Shown one piece after another: positions 20,352-32,894 of a stretch of 64,000 nt of DNA. Every line of letters begins with the position of its first letter. Within the stretch, counting starts at the first letter, position 1. The stretch is from Enterococcus diestrammenae (GTDB lineage Bacteria > Bacillota > Bacilli > Lactobacillales > Enterococcaceae), in NCBI RefSeq assembly GCF_009933255.1, contig NZ_MAEI01000002.1:307491-371490 (forward strand). Direction: 5' to 3'. Both the position numbers and the translations under genes were made by a program. The notes under the pieces were generated by a model, which saw nothing but the letters and a program-made list of their open reading frames with translations, was not told the DNA's origin and did not search any database.

Positions 20352-20685
20352 GATGACAGAATTTACCATCAACCCACGTCGAGGATTAGTCGTATGGGTG
20401 TATAGTCTGAAACAATTAAAAAATTTGAAACGTTATGGGTTAGTTCATTATGTTTCACGAAAAATGAAGTATGTTTATATGTACTTAGATGAAGCAGGCT
20501 ACGAGGAAAATGTGGCAAAGATTGAACGATTGCATTTTGTTCGAAGTGTCGAGCCTTCCTATCGACCAGATGTGGAAATGAATTTTGCGGATAAAATCGG
20601 TACCAGAGCTGCTTACCAGATGGATGAAGACGGATTTGAGGTTGAAGAACTTTCCACTCATATTCGGTTGGCGGAAGATGTGTAA
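20341..20685 (+). CDS. ylbG: YlbG family protein (DUF2129)
   Basis: The 114-residue cytoplasmic protein contains RRGLVVWVYSLKQLKNLKRYG and VHYVSRKMKYVYMY, characteristic of the small YlbG family, whose function is unknown. ATG 20341 follows GGAGGAAAG and is preferred over the much longer upstream frame, which overlaps ylbF. A downstream ATG at 20353 is also possible. It is placed between ylbF and rsmD as in Bacillus. Confidence 0.88.
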   Translation: MEAEMTEFTINPRRGLVVWVYSLKQLKNLKRYGLVHYVSRKMKYVYMYLDEAGYEENVAKIERLHFVRSVEPSYRPDVEMNFADKIGTRAAYQMDEDGFEVEELSTHIRLAEDV

Positions 20686-20831
20686 TCAATACTATCAGTT
20701 AGGCGGGAATCCAGAGGGATCTTCACCGCCTTTTTGCTTGGTGATGATCCCCTAAAACTTAGGATCGTCATCCATACGAAGAGTTTGAACAGCGAAAAAA
20801 CGATTTAGATAAAAGAAAGGTTGAGGATGCG

Positions 20832-22934
<2,103 letters not shown>

Positions 22935-22937
22935 GAG

Positions 22938-22977
22938 AACGCGGGACAGTTTTGTTTAAGACTGTCCCGCGTTTTTT
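22938..22977 (+). terminator. Terminator after the YlbL-like gene
   Basis: AACGCGGGACAGT pairs with ACTGTCCCGCGTT, followed by a T-run. Confidence 0.93.
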
Positions 22978-23111
22978 AAAAGACTTCTGCGGATCAGGAG
23001 CTTTTGCTTAAAAGGGTGTGCTATAATCGTGTTATCAAATGGGAATCTGGAATGGGCTTGTCGCTGTCTGATTCTCAAGTTGGTAACATTTTTTGAGTGG
23101 AGGCAGTAACT

Positions 23112-23510
23112 ATGCAAATCGAACGTCATAAACCGTTAGTAGAAACTTATCAGTACGCCCATCGTATTCCCGATAAAGAATATGAAACCAAATTAAATGT
23201 GGGGTTTGCACCGCTGCAAACGTCTGATCCCAATTATCCAAAAGAAAATTCTATTTTAGGGGCGCGTTTGGAGTTTAACTTGGTTTTTAAAGAGTATGTC
23301 CTTTCCGGAAGCATCAGCCAAGTGAATCATCTGATCAATCGTCAAGTCAAAAATCAAGAGGATTTGACCAAAGAAGAAATCGATGAAATCGTGGCGCCGT
23401 TATTTGATATTGTCGAGCGGATTACTTATGAGGTAACGGAAATTGCTACTGATGAACCAGGATTGAAATTAAACTTCCAAAACAATGCTACCCAGGCAGA
23501 AGGTGAATAA
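23112..23510 (+). CDS. DUF1149 family protein
   Basis: The 132-residue cytoplasmic protein starts MQIERHKPLVETYQY and shows the pattern of the DUF1149 family found in Lactobacillales; function is unknown. GGAGG lies 8 bases before ATG 23112, so the short upstream extension of the frame is rejected. It is followed within one base by the VOC-family gene, so the two are probably co-expressed. Confidence 0.78.
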   Translation: MQIERHKPLVETYQYAHRIPDKEYETKLNVGFAPLQTSDPNYPKENSILGARLEFNLVFKEYVLSGSISQVNHLINRQVKNQEDLTKEEIDEIVAPLFDIVERITYEVTEIATDEPGLKLNFQNNATQAEGE

Positions 23511-23511
23511 G

Positions 23512-23889
23512 ATGTTTAGTTCACAAACACAAGTCATGTTGTATGTAGAAGATGTCCCTCGAGCAGTGGCTTTTTGGCAGTCTTTAGGGTTTGTGGTGAT
23601 CGATCTTCAAGAAGCGGATGGGACCCAAGTGGTGGAAATTGCCCCGACGGCAGAAGCGGATTTGCATTTTGTCTTATATGATTTGACTTTTGTGCAAGCT
23701 CATTCACCAGAAGTCAATGTTGCGGCACCTTCAGTGATGTTTAGTGCACCAGATATTTTAGGCTTGTACCAACAATTGGCGGCTGTAAACGTCGAACTTG
23801 GTGAAGTCATGCAACTAGGGGAACAGCTGATTTTCAATTTTGCCGATCCTGAGGGCAACTATTTTGCGGTCAGTGGGCCAGCAAATTAA
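23512..23889 (+). CDS. VOC (glyoxalase/bleomycin resistance fold) protein
   Basis: The 125-residue protein begins with QVMLYVEDVPRAVAFWQSLGF, the typical first beta-alpha-beta unit of the vicinal oxygen chelate fold, and ends with FNFADPEGNYFAVSG, the second. Metal ligands are not obvious: the usual first-strand histidine is a methionine or absent, so it may bind a ligand rather than catalyse glyoxalase chemistry. It begins one base after DUF1149. A terminator follows. Confidence 0.82.
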   Translation: MFSSQTQVMLYVEDVPRAVAFWQSLGFVVIDLQEADGTQVVEIAPTAEADLHFVLYDLTFVQAHSPEVNVAAPSVMFSAPDILGLYQQLAAVNVELGEVMQLGEQLIFNFADPEGNYFAVSGPAN

Positions 23890-23893
23890 TTTT

Positions 23894-23923
23894 AAAACCT
23901 GTCACGCTTTGTGGCAGGTTTTT
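23894..23923 (+). terminator. Terminator after the VOC gene
   Basis: AAAACCTGTCAC pairs with GTGGCAGGTTTTT around a five-base loop. Confidence 0.88.
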
Positions 23924-23970
23924 GTATTTTGATGGTAAGGCTAGGTTACCAAAATGTTTTTTAGGTGAAA

Positions 23971-23999
23971 TTGAATTTTTTTAGCTTTTGTGCTAACAT
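23971..23999 (+). promoter_or_regulatory. Promoter of the dihydropyrimidinase gene
   Basis: TTGAAT, a 17-base spacer with the upstream T-rich stretch, and TAACAT; about 100 bases of leader follow. Confidence 0.6.
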
Positions 24000-24105
24000 A
24001 AATTGAAACGCTTACAGCTATTGGCCGTTCGCTTGACTTGAGTAATTGCACCTTGCTAGCGACCTGGCTGTGGCGCCGAACAAGCAGATTACAGGGGGTA
24101 ATAAC

Positions 24106-25485
24106 ATGTCGATATTGTTACAAGGGGGCATTTTGGTAACGGCTCATGGGCGTCGCCAAGGTGATATCCGCATTGCAGGGGATAAAATCGTCGAAATCGG
24201 AACCAATCTTCCCGTGGCTGATTCCCAAGTAGAGGATGTGAGGGGACGGTACTTGTTACCAGGTTTTATTGATGCCCATACTCACTTAGAGCTCAATAAC
24301 GGCCCAGGCTCACAAGCCTGTGCGGATAATTTTTATACCGGAAGCAAGGCTGCGGTAGCCAAGGGAACGACGACGGTTATCGACATGGCGACCCCAACCA
24401 AGGGCCAATCCTTAGCTGACTGTTTACAAGTGTGGGACAATTTTGCCAAGGGGAATAGTTCTTGTGATTATACCTACCATATGTCGATTATCGAGTGGAA
24501 TGATGGCATCCGTAAAGAAATCAGCGACATGATTGCTAAGGGCATTACCTCATTTAAGATGTACATGGCTTACGACAATTTACGTGTGACAGATGGTGAA
24601 TTATTTGAAGCTATGCTGGCGATTAAAAATGTGCATGGGATGTTGGGGGTCCACTGTGAAAATGGCGATTTGGTCAATGAAAATATTCGTCGGCTTTTGG
24701 CAGAAGGGAAAACTAGCACCCATTACCATCCCCTTTCACGTCCCGCATCAATTGAATCTGAGGCGATTGAACGTTATTTAATGATTGCTGACCAAGCGGA
24801 TTTAGCAGTAAATATCGTCCATCTTTCCACGGAACGTTCCTTGGAGGCGGTAAATAGAGCGCGTCTGCGAGGGCAAAAACTCTATGTCGAGACTTGTCCA
24901 CAGTATTTGGTATTAGATGATAGCGTCTATGATCAACCAAATTTCTTAGGTGCCAAATTTGTATGCTCGCCACCGATTCGTAAAGTCTCGGATCAAACGG
25001 CTTTGTGGCAAGGAGTCATGGAGGGGTCTATTGATACCATTTCCACAGATCACTGTAGTTTTAATTTTGAAGGACAGAAAACATTGGGGCGAGAAGATTT
25101 CAGTAAAATTCCTAATGGTATGCCTGGTGTAGAAACTCGTCCTGAAGTGATATATACAGCCGGTGTCACCACTGGTAAGATTTCTTTGGAAAAAATGGTA
25201 GCCCTCCTCTCAGAAAATATCGCGCGGCAGTTTCACCTTTTTCCTCAAAAAGGGATTTTACAAGAAGGGTCCGATGCTGATATTGTGGTTTGGGACCCCG
25301 AAGTCACTGGAGTCATTTCGGCTACAACTCAGCTTCAAAATGTCGACTATACGCCTTATGACGGCTTTGTGACAAAAGGCGGTGCCCAAGCTGTCTATCT
25401 GCGGGGGCAAAAAGTCGCAGAAAATGGCCAAGTGACCAAAGAACGCCAAGGAAGTTTTGTTTTCCGGCAAGCCCCAAAAGACTAA
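24106..25485 (+). CDS. Dihydropyrimidinase/hydantoinase-type amidohydrolase
   Basis: The 459-residue enzyme belongs to the cyclic amidohydrolases that open dihydropyrimidine or hydantoin rings. All binuclear metal ligands are visible: H58 and H60 (HTH), the carboxylated lysine K151 (FKMYMAY), H183 (GVHCENG), H239 (VHLSTE) and D315 (STDHC). ATG 24106 has AGGGGG upstream; the frame is open 60 bases further but lacks a ribosome binding site. It stands alone, between its own promoter and terminator, without dihydropyrimidine dehydrogenase or beta-ureidopropionase next to it, so its physiological substrate is unclear. Allantoinase or dihydroorotase function is less likely from the HTHLE and FKMYMAY motifs. 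Confidence 0.88.
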   Translation: MSILLQGGILVTAHGRRQGDIRIAGDKIVEIGTNLPVADSQVEDVRGRYLLPGFIDAHTHLELNNGPGSQACADNFYTGSKAAVAKGTTTVIDMATPTKGQSLADCLQVWDNFAKGNSSCDYTYHMSIIEWNDGIRKEISDMIAKGITSFKMYMAYDNLRVTDGELFEAMLAIKNVHGMLGVHCENGDLVNENIRRLLAEGKTSTHYHPLSRPASIESEAIERYLMIADQADLAVNIVHLSTERSLEAVNRARLRGQKLYVETCPQYLVLDDSVYDQPNFLGAKFVCSPPIRKVSDQTALWQGVMEGSIDTISTDHCSFNFEGQKTLGREDFSKIPNGMPGVETRPEVIYTAGVTTGKISLEKMVALLSENIARQFHLFPQKGILQEGSDADIVVWDPEVTGVISATTQLQNVDYTPYDGFVTKGGAQAVYLRGQKVAENGQVTKERQGSFVFRQAPKD

Positions 25486-25487
25486 AC

Positions 25488-25518
25488 AAAAAACTCGACT
25501 GTCTCGGTCGAGTTTTTT
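25488..25518 (+). terminator. Terminator after the dihydropyrimidinase gene
   Basis: AAACTCGAC pairs with GTCGAGTTT, followed by T residues. Confidence 0.9.
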
Positions 25519-25539
25519 AATACACTCAGGTCTTGTAAA

Positions 25540-25660
25540 TTTTAATCTATGTGAAATTACATTTTATCAAGGTTTATAGTGAATTTTATCCTGTTTTTCG
25601 ATAGCCCAAAAATGGTGAAATTTAGCTTCATAGGAATTGAAATAGCCGTAACTAGAACGA
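25540..25660 (+). repeat. Intergenic repeat, subgroup 2, copy C
   Basis: About 120 bases starting TTTTAATCTATGT align without large gaps to 39824-39943 (copy D). Shared blocks include TTTTATCAAGG, TTATAG, TTTTCGAT, AATTTAGCT and TAGAAATTG-like stretches, then a GTAACTAGA/GTAGCTAGA box. It is non-coding, and the rest of the gap up to 25780 holds nothing recognisable. Confidence 0.7.
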
Positions 25661-25794
25661 CAAATGCCACAAAGCTAATTGCCTTTCACTTGCTTGGCTA
25701 AATAAACCGGATCGTCGCATTTTCAGCGGTAAGTCGTACACTAAAGAGAGTAGTTATCAATCGCAGCGGGATCACCAAGAAGGAGTGAATGTTG

Positions 25795-26529
25795 ATGAAA
25801 CCATATGTCTATGCCATCAGTGATATCCATGGTATGTACGATCTTTTTGAGAAAGCCATCGCCAATTTTGATCCGCAGCAGCACCAGCTGGTTTTGATCG
25901 GCGATTTAAATGACCGGGGTCCGCGGAGCAAAGAGAGTTTATTGTTGGGGAAAAAACTAGTTGAAGACTATGGCGCTGTCTATTTAATGGGCAATCATGA
26001 AGAATACTTACTGGATTTTTTGAAGTCACCGGAAGAAGTGAGCCCTATGTATCAATACAATGGGGGGAAGCAGACCGTCGAAAGTTTGTTGCATAAAGGT
26101 GTGTGGGAGGAGTATTCTCCCACTGAAATCGCCATGCTAATCCGAAGTCGATACAAAGACTTAGTCGCTTTTTTACAAGAACGCCCACTGTATTACGAGT
26201 GGGGACCGTATGTTTTTGTCCATGCAGGTGTTGATTTGACCAAAAAAGATTGGCATCAGACATCTGCTCACGATTTTGTCTGGATTAGAGAAGCCTTTCA
26301 TAGGGCTAAGAATCATACGGGTAAAACCATCGTCTTTGGTCATACCATCACACCAGCACTGCATGGTGATATGCAGACGACGGATTTGTGGCAATCCGAT
26401 CACAAAATTGGCATCGATGGTGGGGCGGTTTTTGGCGGTAGTATTCACGGTGTTATTTTTGATAAAGATGGTATCCTTCAAGACATCGAGTACCAAAATC
26501 TTCAAGGACCATGGCAACCAGATATTTAG
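25795..26529 (+). CDS. Metallophosphoesterase (Ser/Thr phosphatase-like, PrpE/ApaH type)
   Basis: The 244-residue protein has the calcineurin-like metal motifs in order: SDIHG (residues 9-13), GDLNDRG (36-42), GNHEE (66-70), a VHAGVD histidine and VFGHT. Such proteins act as protein phosphatases or hydrolyse dinucleoside polyphosphates; the sequence alone does not decide. GAAGGAG precedes two ATGs; 25795 has the better 9-base spacing than 25789. It is monocistronic with its own terminator. Confidence 0.87.
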   Translation: MKPYVYAISDIHGMYDLFEKAIANFDPQQHQLVLIGDLNDRGPRSKESLLLGKKLVEDYGAVYLMGNHEEYLLDFLKSPEEVSPMYQYNGGKQTVESLLHKGVWEEYSPTEIAMLIRSRYKDLVAFLQERPLYYEWGPYVFVHAGVDLTKKDWHQTSAHDFVWIREAFHRAKNHTGKTIVFGHTITPALHGDMQTTDLWQSDHKIGIDGGAVFGGSIHGVIFDKDGILQDIEYQNLQGPWQPDI

Positions 26530-26555
26530 TGGATAGTCAGTGTTTATAGTTGTGA

Positions 26556-26586
26556 AAACATCGTGGTAGCTTCACGGTGTTTTTTA
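26556..26586 (+). terminator. Terminator after the phosphoesterase gene
   Basis: ACATCGTG pairs with CACGGTGT, followed by six T residues. Confidence 0.83.
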
Positions 26587-26706
26587 TTTTTAGACTGTAA
26601 TATGGTAAAATAATGCGGTATGTATCCAAAAGTTAGAAAGTAAGCGAGTGTAGTCGTCATGTCAGGTAAGAAACAGTAGATAGCATGAGGACTCTTTGAA
26701 AGGTGT

Positions 26707-28890
26707 GTGAAAGCTTTGGATCAAGAGATTTTGAAGCTCGTCCAAAAAGAATTAAAACAATACCATCCGGATCAGATTAAACGGGTGTTGGAATTATTGA
26801 CAGAGGGCAATACAGTCCCTTTTATTGCCCGTTACCGGAAAGAAGTCACCGGTAATTTGGATGAAGTCCAGATTCGAGAAATAGAAGAACGGCATCAGTA
26901 CTTGACGACCCTCGAAAAGCGCAAAGAAGAAGTGCTGCGACTGATTGAAGAGCAGGAAAAACTGACACCAGAATTAGCTATGCAAATCAAGAGCGCTACT
27001 AAAATGCAACAAGTGGAGGATTTGTACCGCCCTTACAAACAAAAACGGCGTACCAAAGCTACCATCGCTAAAGAACGGGGGTTGGAACCTTTAGCTAAAT
27101 GGTTGCTGACATTTCCTCAGACGGGAGATGTGTTGGCTAAAGCAGCTGAATTTGTGGATCTAAGTCAAGATGTGACTAGCCCAGAAGATGCCTTAGCTGG
27201 TGCTCACGAAATCTTGGCCGAACAGTTTGGTGATGTGGCAGCCTTTCGGACTTGGATTCGGCAATATACCCTAACTCACGGTCAGTACCTCAGTAGTGTC
27301 AAAGATGCTGACAAAGATGAAAAAGGCGTTTACGAGATGTATTATGATTTTAGTGAACCGGTGAAGCGGATGGTTTCCCACCGAGTATTGGCTACTAATC
27401 GTGGCGAAAAAGAAGACATTTTGAAAGTCAGTATCAAAGTTGATGAAAGCAAAATCATGGCTTACTTTGACCAGCAATTGATCAAGAACAGTGCTTCACC
27501 AGCTGCACCTTTTGTTATTGAAGGCTATCAAGATGCGTATAAGCGTTTTATTGCACCGGCCATCGAACGTGAACTTCGCAACCAGTTAACAGAGGAAGCG
27601 GATGAACAAGCGATTGCTATTTTTGGTGAGAACTTACGAAATCTGTTATTGCAAGCCCCTTTGAAGGGGAAGATCGTGATGGGCTTTGATCCTGCTTACC
27701 GTACGGGTTGTAAGTTGGCCATATTGGATGCCACCGGTAAAGTGTTGGATATCGCGGTCATTTATCCTCACAAACCGGCAGTAGGTAGCAAACAGGCGGC
27801 CGCAGCTCCGACCTTTCGCCAACTGATTGAAAAATACCAAGTGGATATGGTAGCCATCGGTAACGGTACTGCAAGCCGAGAATCAGAACAATTCGTCGCA
27901 GAGCAGCTGAGAGAAATCAAACGGGACGTCTTTTATGTGATTGTCAATGAAGCTGGTGCCTCAGTCTATTCCGCTAGTGATATCGCACGAGCTGAATTTC
28001 CGAATCTTGCAGTCGAAGAACGCAGTGCCATCAGTATTGGGCGCCGCTTGCAAGATCCTTTGGCTGAGTTGGTAAAAATCGATCCGCAAGCGGTGGGAGT
28101 CGGTCAATACCAGCATGACGTTTCCCAAAAACGTCTGGCAGAACAATTGGATTTTGTCGTGGAAACGGTCGTTAACCAAGTGGGTGTCGATGTAAATACC
28201 GCTAGCCCGCAGTTATTGCAACACGTAGCGGGCTTAAATAAAACCACTGCCCAGAATATTTTTACTTACCGCGAAGAAAACGGGGCGTTTAGCGCGAGAA
28301 ACCAGTTGAAAAAAGTGCCTCGCTTAGGACCAAAAGCATATGAACAAGCGATTGGCTTTTTGCGTATTCCTGGTGGGAAACATATCTTAGACAATACGGG
28401 GATTCACCCAGAAAGTTATCCTGCAGCCAAAGCGATCCTTGCGTTAGCCCAGATTACCGAAAAAGAACTGGGGCAAGCGAAAGCCAAAGATGCCCTTGCT
28501 GCTTTAAAACCAGACCAGTTAAGCCGTGAATTAGAAATCGGCAAAGAAACCGCCAAGGATATCCTAAAAGCTCTTTTGCAACCTGGTCGCGATATGCGAG
28601 ACGAAATGCCGGCACCCTTGTTACGTAAAGACGTCCTGAAAATGTCTGACCTGCGTCCTGGTATGGAATTAAAAGGAACTGTCCGCAATGTCATTGATTT
28701 CGGTGCTTTTGTGGATATCGGGGTGAAACAAGATGGTTTGGTCCATATCTCAAAGCTCAGTGATAAATTTGTCAAACACCCGAAAGATGTCGTAGCTGTT
28801 GGGGATATCGTCACCGTTTGGGTCGAACAAGTGGACCTGAAAAAAGGGCGCATCAGCTTGACGATGCTGGACCCTGGTCAGGCTAAGTAA
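26707..28890 (+). CDS. tex: Tex-family S1 RNA-binding protein
   Basis: The 727-residue protein has the N-terminal Tex helical region (GNTVPFIARYRKEVTG, RPYKQKRRTKA), a central YqgF-like RNase H fold (GFDPAYRTGCKLA), helix-hairpin-helix units (VNTASPQLLQHV and KVPRLGPKAYEQ), and a C-terminal S1 domain (VRNVIDFGAFVDIGVKQDGLVH). Tex binds nucleic acid and influences transcription and RNA turnover. The start is GTG 26707 with AAAGG unusually close; TTG 26716 is an alternative. The sprT-like gene follows two bases after its stop. Confidence 0.93.
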   Translation: MKALDQEILKLVQKELKQYHPDQIKRVLELLTEGNTVPFIARYRKEVTGNLDEVQIREIEERHQYLTTLEKRKEEVLRLIEEQEKLTPELAMQIKSATKMQQVEDLYRPYKQKRRTKATIAKERGLEPLAKWLLTFPQTGDVLAKAAEFVDLSQDVTSPEDALAGAHEILAEQFGDVAAFRTWIRQYTLTHGQYLSSVKDADKDEKGVYEMYYDFSEPVKRMVSHRVLATNRGEKEDILKVSIKVDESKIMAYFDQQLIKNSASPAAPFVIEGYQDAYKRFIAPAIERELRNQLTEEADEQAIAIFGENLRNLLLQAPLKGKIVMGFDPAYRTGCKLAILDATGKVLDIAVIYPHKPAVGSKQAAAAPTFRQLIEKYQVDMVAIGNGTASRESEQFVAEQLREIKRDVFYVIVNEAGASVYSASDIARAEFPNLAVEERSAISIGRRLQDPLAELVKIDPQAVGVGQYQHDVSQKRLAEQLDFVVETVVNQVGVDVNTASPQLLQHVAGLNKTTAQNIFTYREENGAFSARNQLKKVPRLGPKAYEQAIGFLRIPGGKHILDNTGIHPESYPAAKAILALAQITEKELGQAKAKDALAALKPDQLSRELEIGKETAKDILKALLQPGRDMRDEMPAPLLRKDVLKMSDLRPGMELKGTVRNVIDFGAFVDIGVKQDGLVHISKLSDKFVKHPKDVVAVGDIVTVWVEQVDLKKGRISLTMLDPGQAK

Positions 28891-28891
28891 C

Positions 28892-29365
28892 ATGACACAA
28901 GAATAACTCCAAAGCTTAGTAGAAGAGATTTCTTTAGTGACTTTTCGGCGACCTTTTCGGCACCAAGCCATTTTCAATGGGCGCTTGAAAACGACTGGGG
29001 GCCGTTACCACTTGACGGATCATCATCTGGATTTTAATCCGACTTTGTTTGCTCAAGTGGATGCTGATACGATAGCTGGTATTATCAAGCATGAATTGTG
29101 TCACTATCATCTTCATCTCAGCGGGCAAGGTTATCGTCACCAAGATGCTGCTTTTAAGCAATTACTGAAAAAAACAGGGGGTCTCCGCTATGCTCCAAGA
29201 GTGGAAGCTGTTGGCAAAGGTCATACCCTTGATTATCGTTGGCTGTATCGGTGCCAAACCTGTGGGCAAGAGTACCCCCGCAAGCGACGTCTCAATACTC
29301 AGCGTTATCGTTGCAGTCGTTGTCGCGGGAATTTGACTTTTTGCGGCGCGCTGGATGGAAAATGA
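28892..29365 (+). pseudogene. SprT-like zinc metalloprotease gene with a TAA at codon 5
   Basis: From ATG 28892 the frame reads MTQE, TAA (28904-28906), then LQSLVEEISL and on to the stop at 29363. Everything after the stop matches the Lactobacillales SprT-like family: KHELCHYHLH (HExxH-type zinc site) and a C-terminal cysteine zinc ribbon (CQTCG...CSRC). The conserved N-terminal helix lies downstream of the TAA, so the true gene must have begun at 28892. A shorter product of 142 residues could restart at GTG 28937, but no good ribosome binding site is seen and the helix would be lost. Either a real nonsense mutation or a sequencing error is possible. Confidence 0.8.
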
Positions 29366-29436
29366 CAAGTGTTTTGAAAGATTTTTAATAAATTTAAGCA
29401 AAATCAGTGCCAACAATTCCTTGCGAGAAAACTCAG

Positions 29437-29465
29437 TTGCACTTTTAGAGGAAATGTTAGATAAT
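29437..29465 (+). promoter_or_regulatory. Promoter of murC
   Basis: TTGCAC, a 17-base spacer and GATAAT, about 100 bases before murC. Confidence 0.6.
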
Positions 29466-29568
29466 ATGGAACGTGTTAAGGGGGGTTCCCCATTTTGACT
29501 GTAAGGCCATTGTGGAAATGGCTGATTGACGTGATTCCAAGGATCAAGAAAAGAGGATATCCACCATT

Positions 29569-30909
29569 ATGAAGATGACAGACAAAGATAAATTGTATCA
29601 TTTCGTCGGGATCAAAGGCTCTGGGATGAGTTCTTTGGCTCTCGTACTCCATGAAAAGGGCTACCACGTGCAAGGCTCTGATGTGGAACAGTATTTCTTT
29701 ACCCAAAGAGATTTAGAAAAGGCCGGGATTACGCTGCTGCCTTTCTCACCTGATAATATTAAAGAAGGCATGATTATCATTGCCGGTTTGGCCTTTCCAG
29801 ATAGCCATCCCGAAATTCAACGGGCGAAAGATCTCGGCTTGGAAGTGATTCGCTACCATGATTTCATCGGTAATTTTATTCAAGATTATACAAGCATTGC
29901 AGTGACTGGTTCTCATGGGAAAACGAGTACCACCGGCTTGTTAGCGCATGTCTTTAGCGGTGTGAGTCCGACGAGTTACTTGATTGGTGATGGGACAGGT
30001 CATGGGGTGCCAGACGCTGACTTCTTTGCTTTTGAAGCTTGTGAATACCGGCGTCATTTCTTGGCCTATGCTCCTGATTATGCCATCATGACCAATATTG
30101 ATTTTGACCATCCAGATTATTTCCATAGCATTGAAGATGTCTATGATGCGTTCCAAACCTTAGCTAAGCAAGTGAAAAAAGGGATTTTTGCTTTCGGTGA
30201 TGACAAATACCTACGCAAGATTGAAGCAGATGTTCCTATTTATTACTATGGTGTCAATGACGATGATGATATTCAAGCAAAAAATATCACCCGTACGACA
30301 AAAGGTTCAGAATTTGATGTCTTTGTTAAAGGAGAAAACATCGGTCATTTTGAACTGCCAGCTTTTGGCAAACACAATATTTACAATGCCCTTGGTGTGA
30401 TTGGGATTGCTCATTTGGAGGGGATTCCGATGGCGGAAGTTGCTGATGAAATGAAGAGCTTTGCTGGGGTCAAACGTCGCTTCTCTGAAAAGAAAGTAGC
30501 TGATATGACGATTGTCGATGACTATGCTCATCACCCAGCTGAAATTAGAGCCACGATTGATGCTGCCCGCCAAAAATATCCGAAAAAAGAAATTATCGCT
30601 GTTTTCCAACCCCATACGTTTACACGCACCATCGCTTTGATGGATGAGTTCGCAGGAGCATTGGACTTGGCGGACAAAGTTTTCCTATGTGATATCTTTG
30701 GCTCTGCGCGGGAACAAGAAGGGGACGTGAAGATTGAAGACTTGGGTAGTAAAATCAAAAAAGGTGGCCAAGTCATTAAAGAAGACAACGTTTCACCTTT
30801 ATTGGACTTCGAGAATGCCGTGATTATCTTTATGGGTGCTGGGGATGTCCAAAAATTTGAACAAGCCTATGAAAAATTGTTAAGCAATACTACTCGGAAC
30901 GTTCTTTAA
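29569..30909 (+). CDS. murC: UDP-N-acetylmuramate-L-alanine ligase
   Basis: MurC adds the first amino acid of the peptidoglycan stem in the cytoplasm. The 446-residue protein carries [11 protein letters not shown] at the N-terminus, the ATP loop [11 protein letters not shown] near residue 112, and FAGVKRRF and [10 protein letters not shown] further on, all typical of MurC. AGAGGA lies about 12 bases before ATG 29569; a second ATG two codons on is possible. It is not in a dcw cluster but stands alone, as is common in Lactobacillales. Confidence 0.95.
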   Translation: MKMTDKDKLYHFVGIKGSGMSSLALVLHEKGYHVQGSDVEQYFFTQRDLEKAGITLLPFSPDNIKEGMIIIAGLAFPDSHPEIQRAKDLGLEVIRYHDFIGNFIQDYTSIAVTGSHGKTSTTGLLAHVFSGVSPTSYLIGDGTGHGVPDADFFAFEACEYRRHFLAYAPDYAIMTNIDFDHPDYFHSIEDVYDAFQTLAKQVKKGIFAFGDDKYLRKIEADVPIYYYGVNDDDDIQAKNITRTTKGSEFDVFVKGENIGHFELPAFGKHNIYNALGVIGIAHLEGIPMAEVADEMKSFAGVKRRFSEKKVADMTIVDDYAHHPAEIRATIDAARQKYPKKEIIAVFQPHTFTRTIALMDEFAGALDLADKVFLCDIFGSAREQEGDVKIEDLGSKIKKGGQVIKEDNVSPLLDFENAVIIFMGAGDVQKFEQAYEKLLSNTTRNVL

Positions 30910-30919
30910 GAAAATTAGA

Positions 30920-30959
30920 AAAGCAGCTGACTGATCAAACATCGGTCAGCTGTTTTTTT
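30920..30959 (+). terminator. Terminator after murC
   Basis: AGCAGCTGAC pairs with GTCAGCTGTT, followed by seven T residues. Confidence 0.9.
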
Positions 30960-30981
30960 CTGCAGCTAAAGAACTTATACA

Positions 30982-31050
30982 ATTAAGCTCCAAAAAAACT
31001 GATGTATCAGGAAATAAGTAGCACAGCATGTCATCATATTGATGTGACGG
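30982..31050 (+). repeat. Intergenic repeat, subgroup 1, copy B
   Basis: It matches copy A at 849-916: TTAAGCTCC, A-run, CTGATG, TATCAGG, AATAAGTAGC, CATGTCATCATATT and GACGG in the same order. It lies between the murC terminator and glpK. Confidence 0.55.
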
Positions 31051-31128
31051 GTTGCAGCGATTGAAACAAGAAAACTTGATTGAGATTGTGGTATACTTAG
31101 ATGAATTTTTTGATGAAAGCGGGATTAA

Positions 31129-32652
<1,524 letters not shown>

Positions 32653-32663
32653 TCTAGTGAAGC

Positions 32664-32708
32664 AAAACCAACGTTTATGGCATTTTTTGCCATAGACGTT
32701 GGTTTTTT
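32664..32708 (+). terminator. Terminator after glpK
   Basis: A near-perfect 18-base stem, AAAACCAACG...CGTTGGTTTT, ends in a T-run. Confidence 0.92.
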
Positions 32709-32755
32709 GAACAATTATTCCACTCCCCGAAAAATCACTATCATTTTATTGGGAA

Positions 32756-32893
32756 TATGTTAAAATATCATTATAAAAAGCAAATGTCAGCTGGCCAAGG
32801 AAATGACTTCCCATCTGGACTCAGATGGACTGTCTAATAGTACGAATGGGCTTTCTTTATTTGCTTAGGACTTATTTGGATTGGGGGCTTTAA
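32756..32893 (+). promoter_or_regulatory. Structured leader before an unknown gene
   Basis: After an extended -10 (TGTTAAAAT, to 32766), AGCAAAT (32779-32785) can pair with ATTTGCT (32859-32865), enclosing the perfect hairpin CCATCT-GGACTC-AGATGG (32811-32828) and other short pairs. A roughly 90-base closed structure ends about 30 bases before the start codon. It matches no riboswitch class that I recognise. Confidence 0.4.
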
Positions 32894-32894
32894 C

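Noticed and set aside
28416..28853. 145-codon minus-strand frame inside tex
   Set aside because: It is antisense to the HhH/S1 region of tex and has a low-complexity composition typical of shadow frames.
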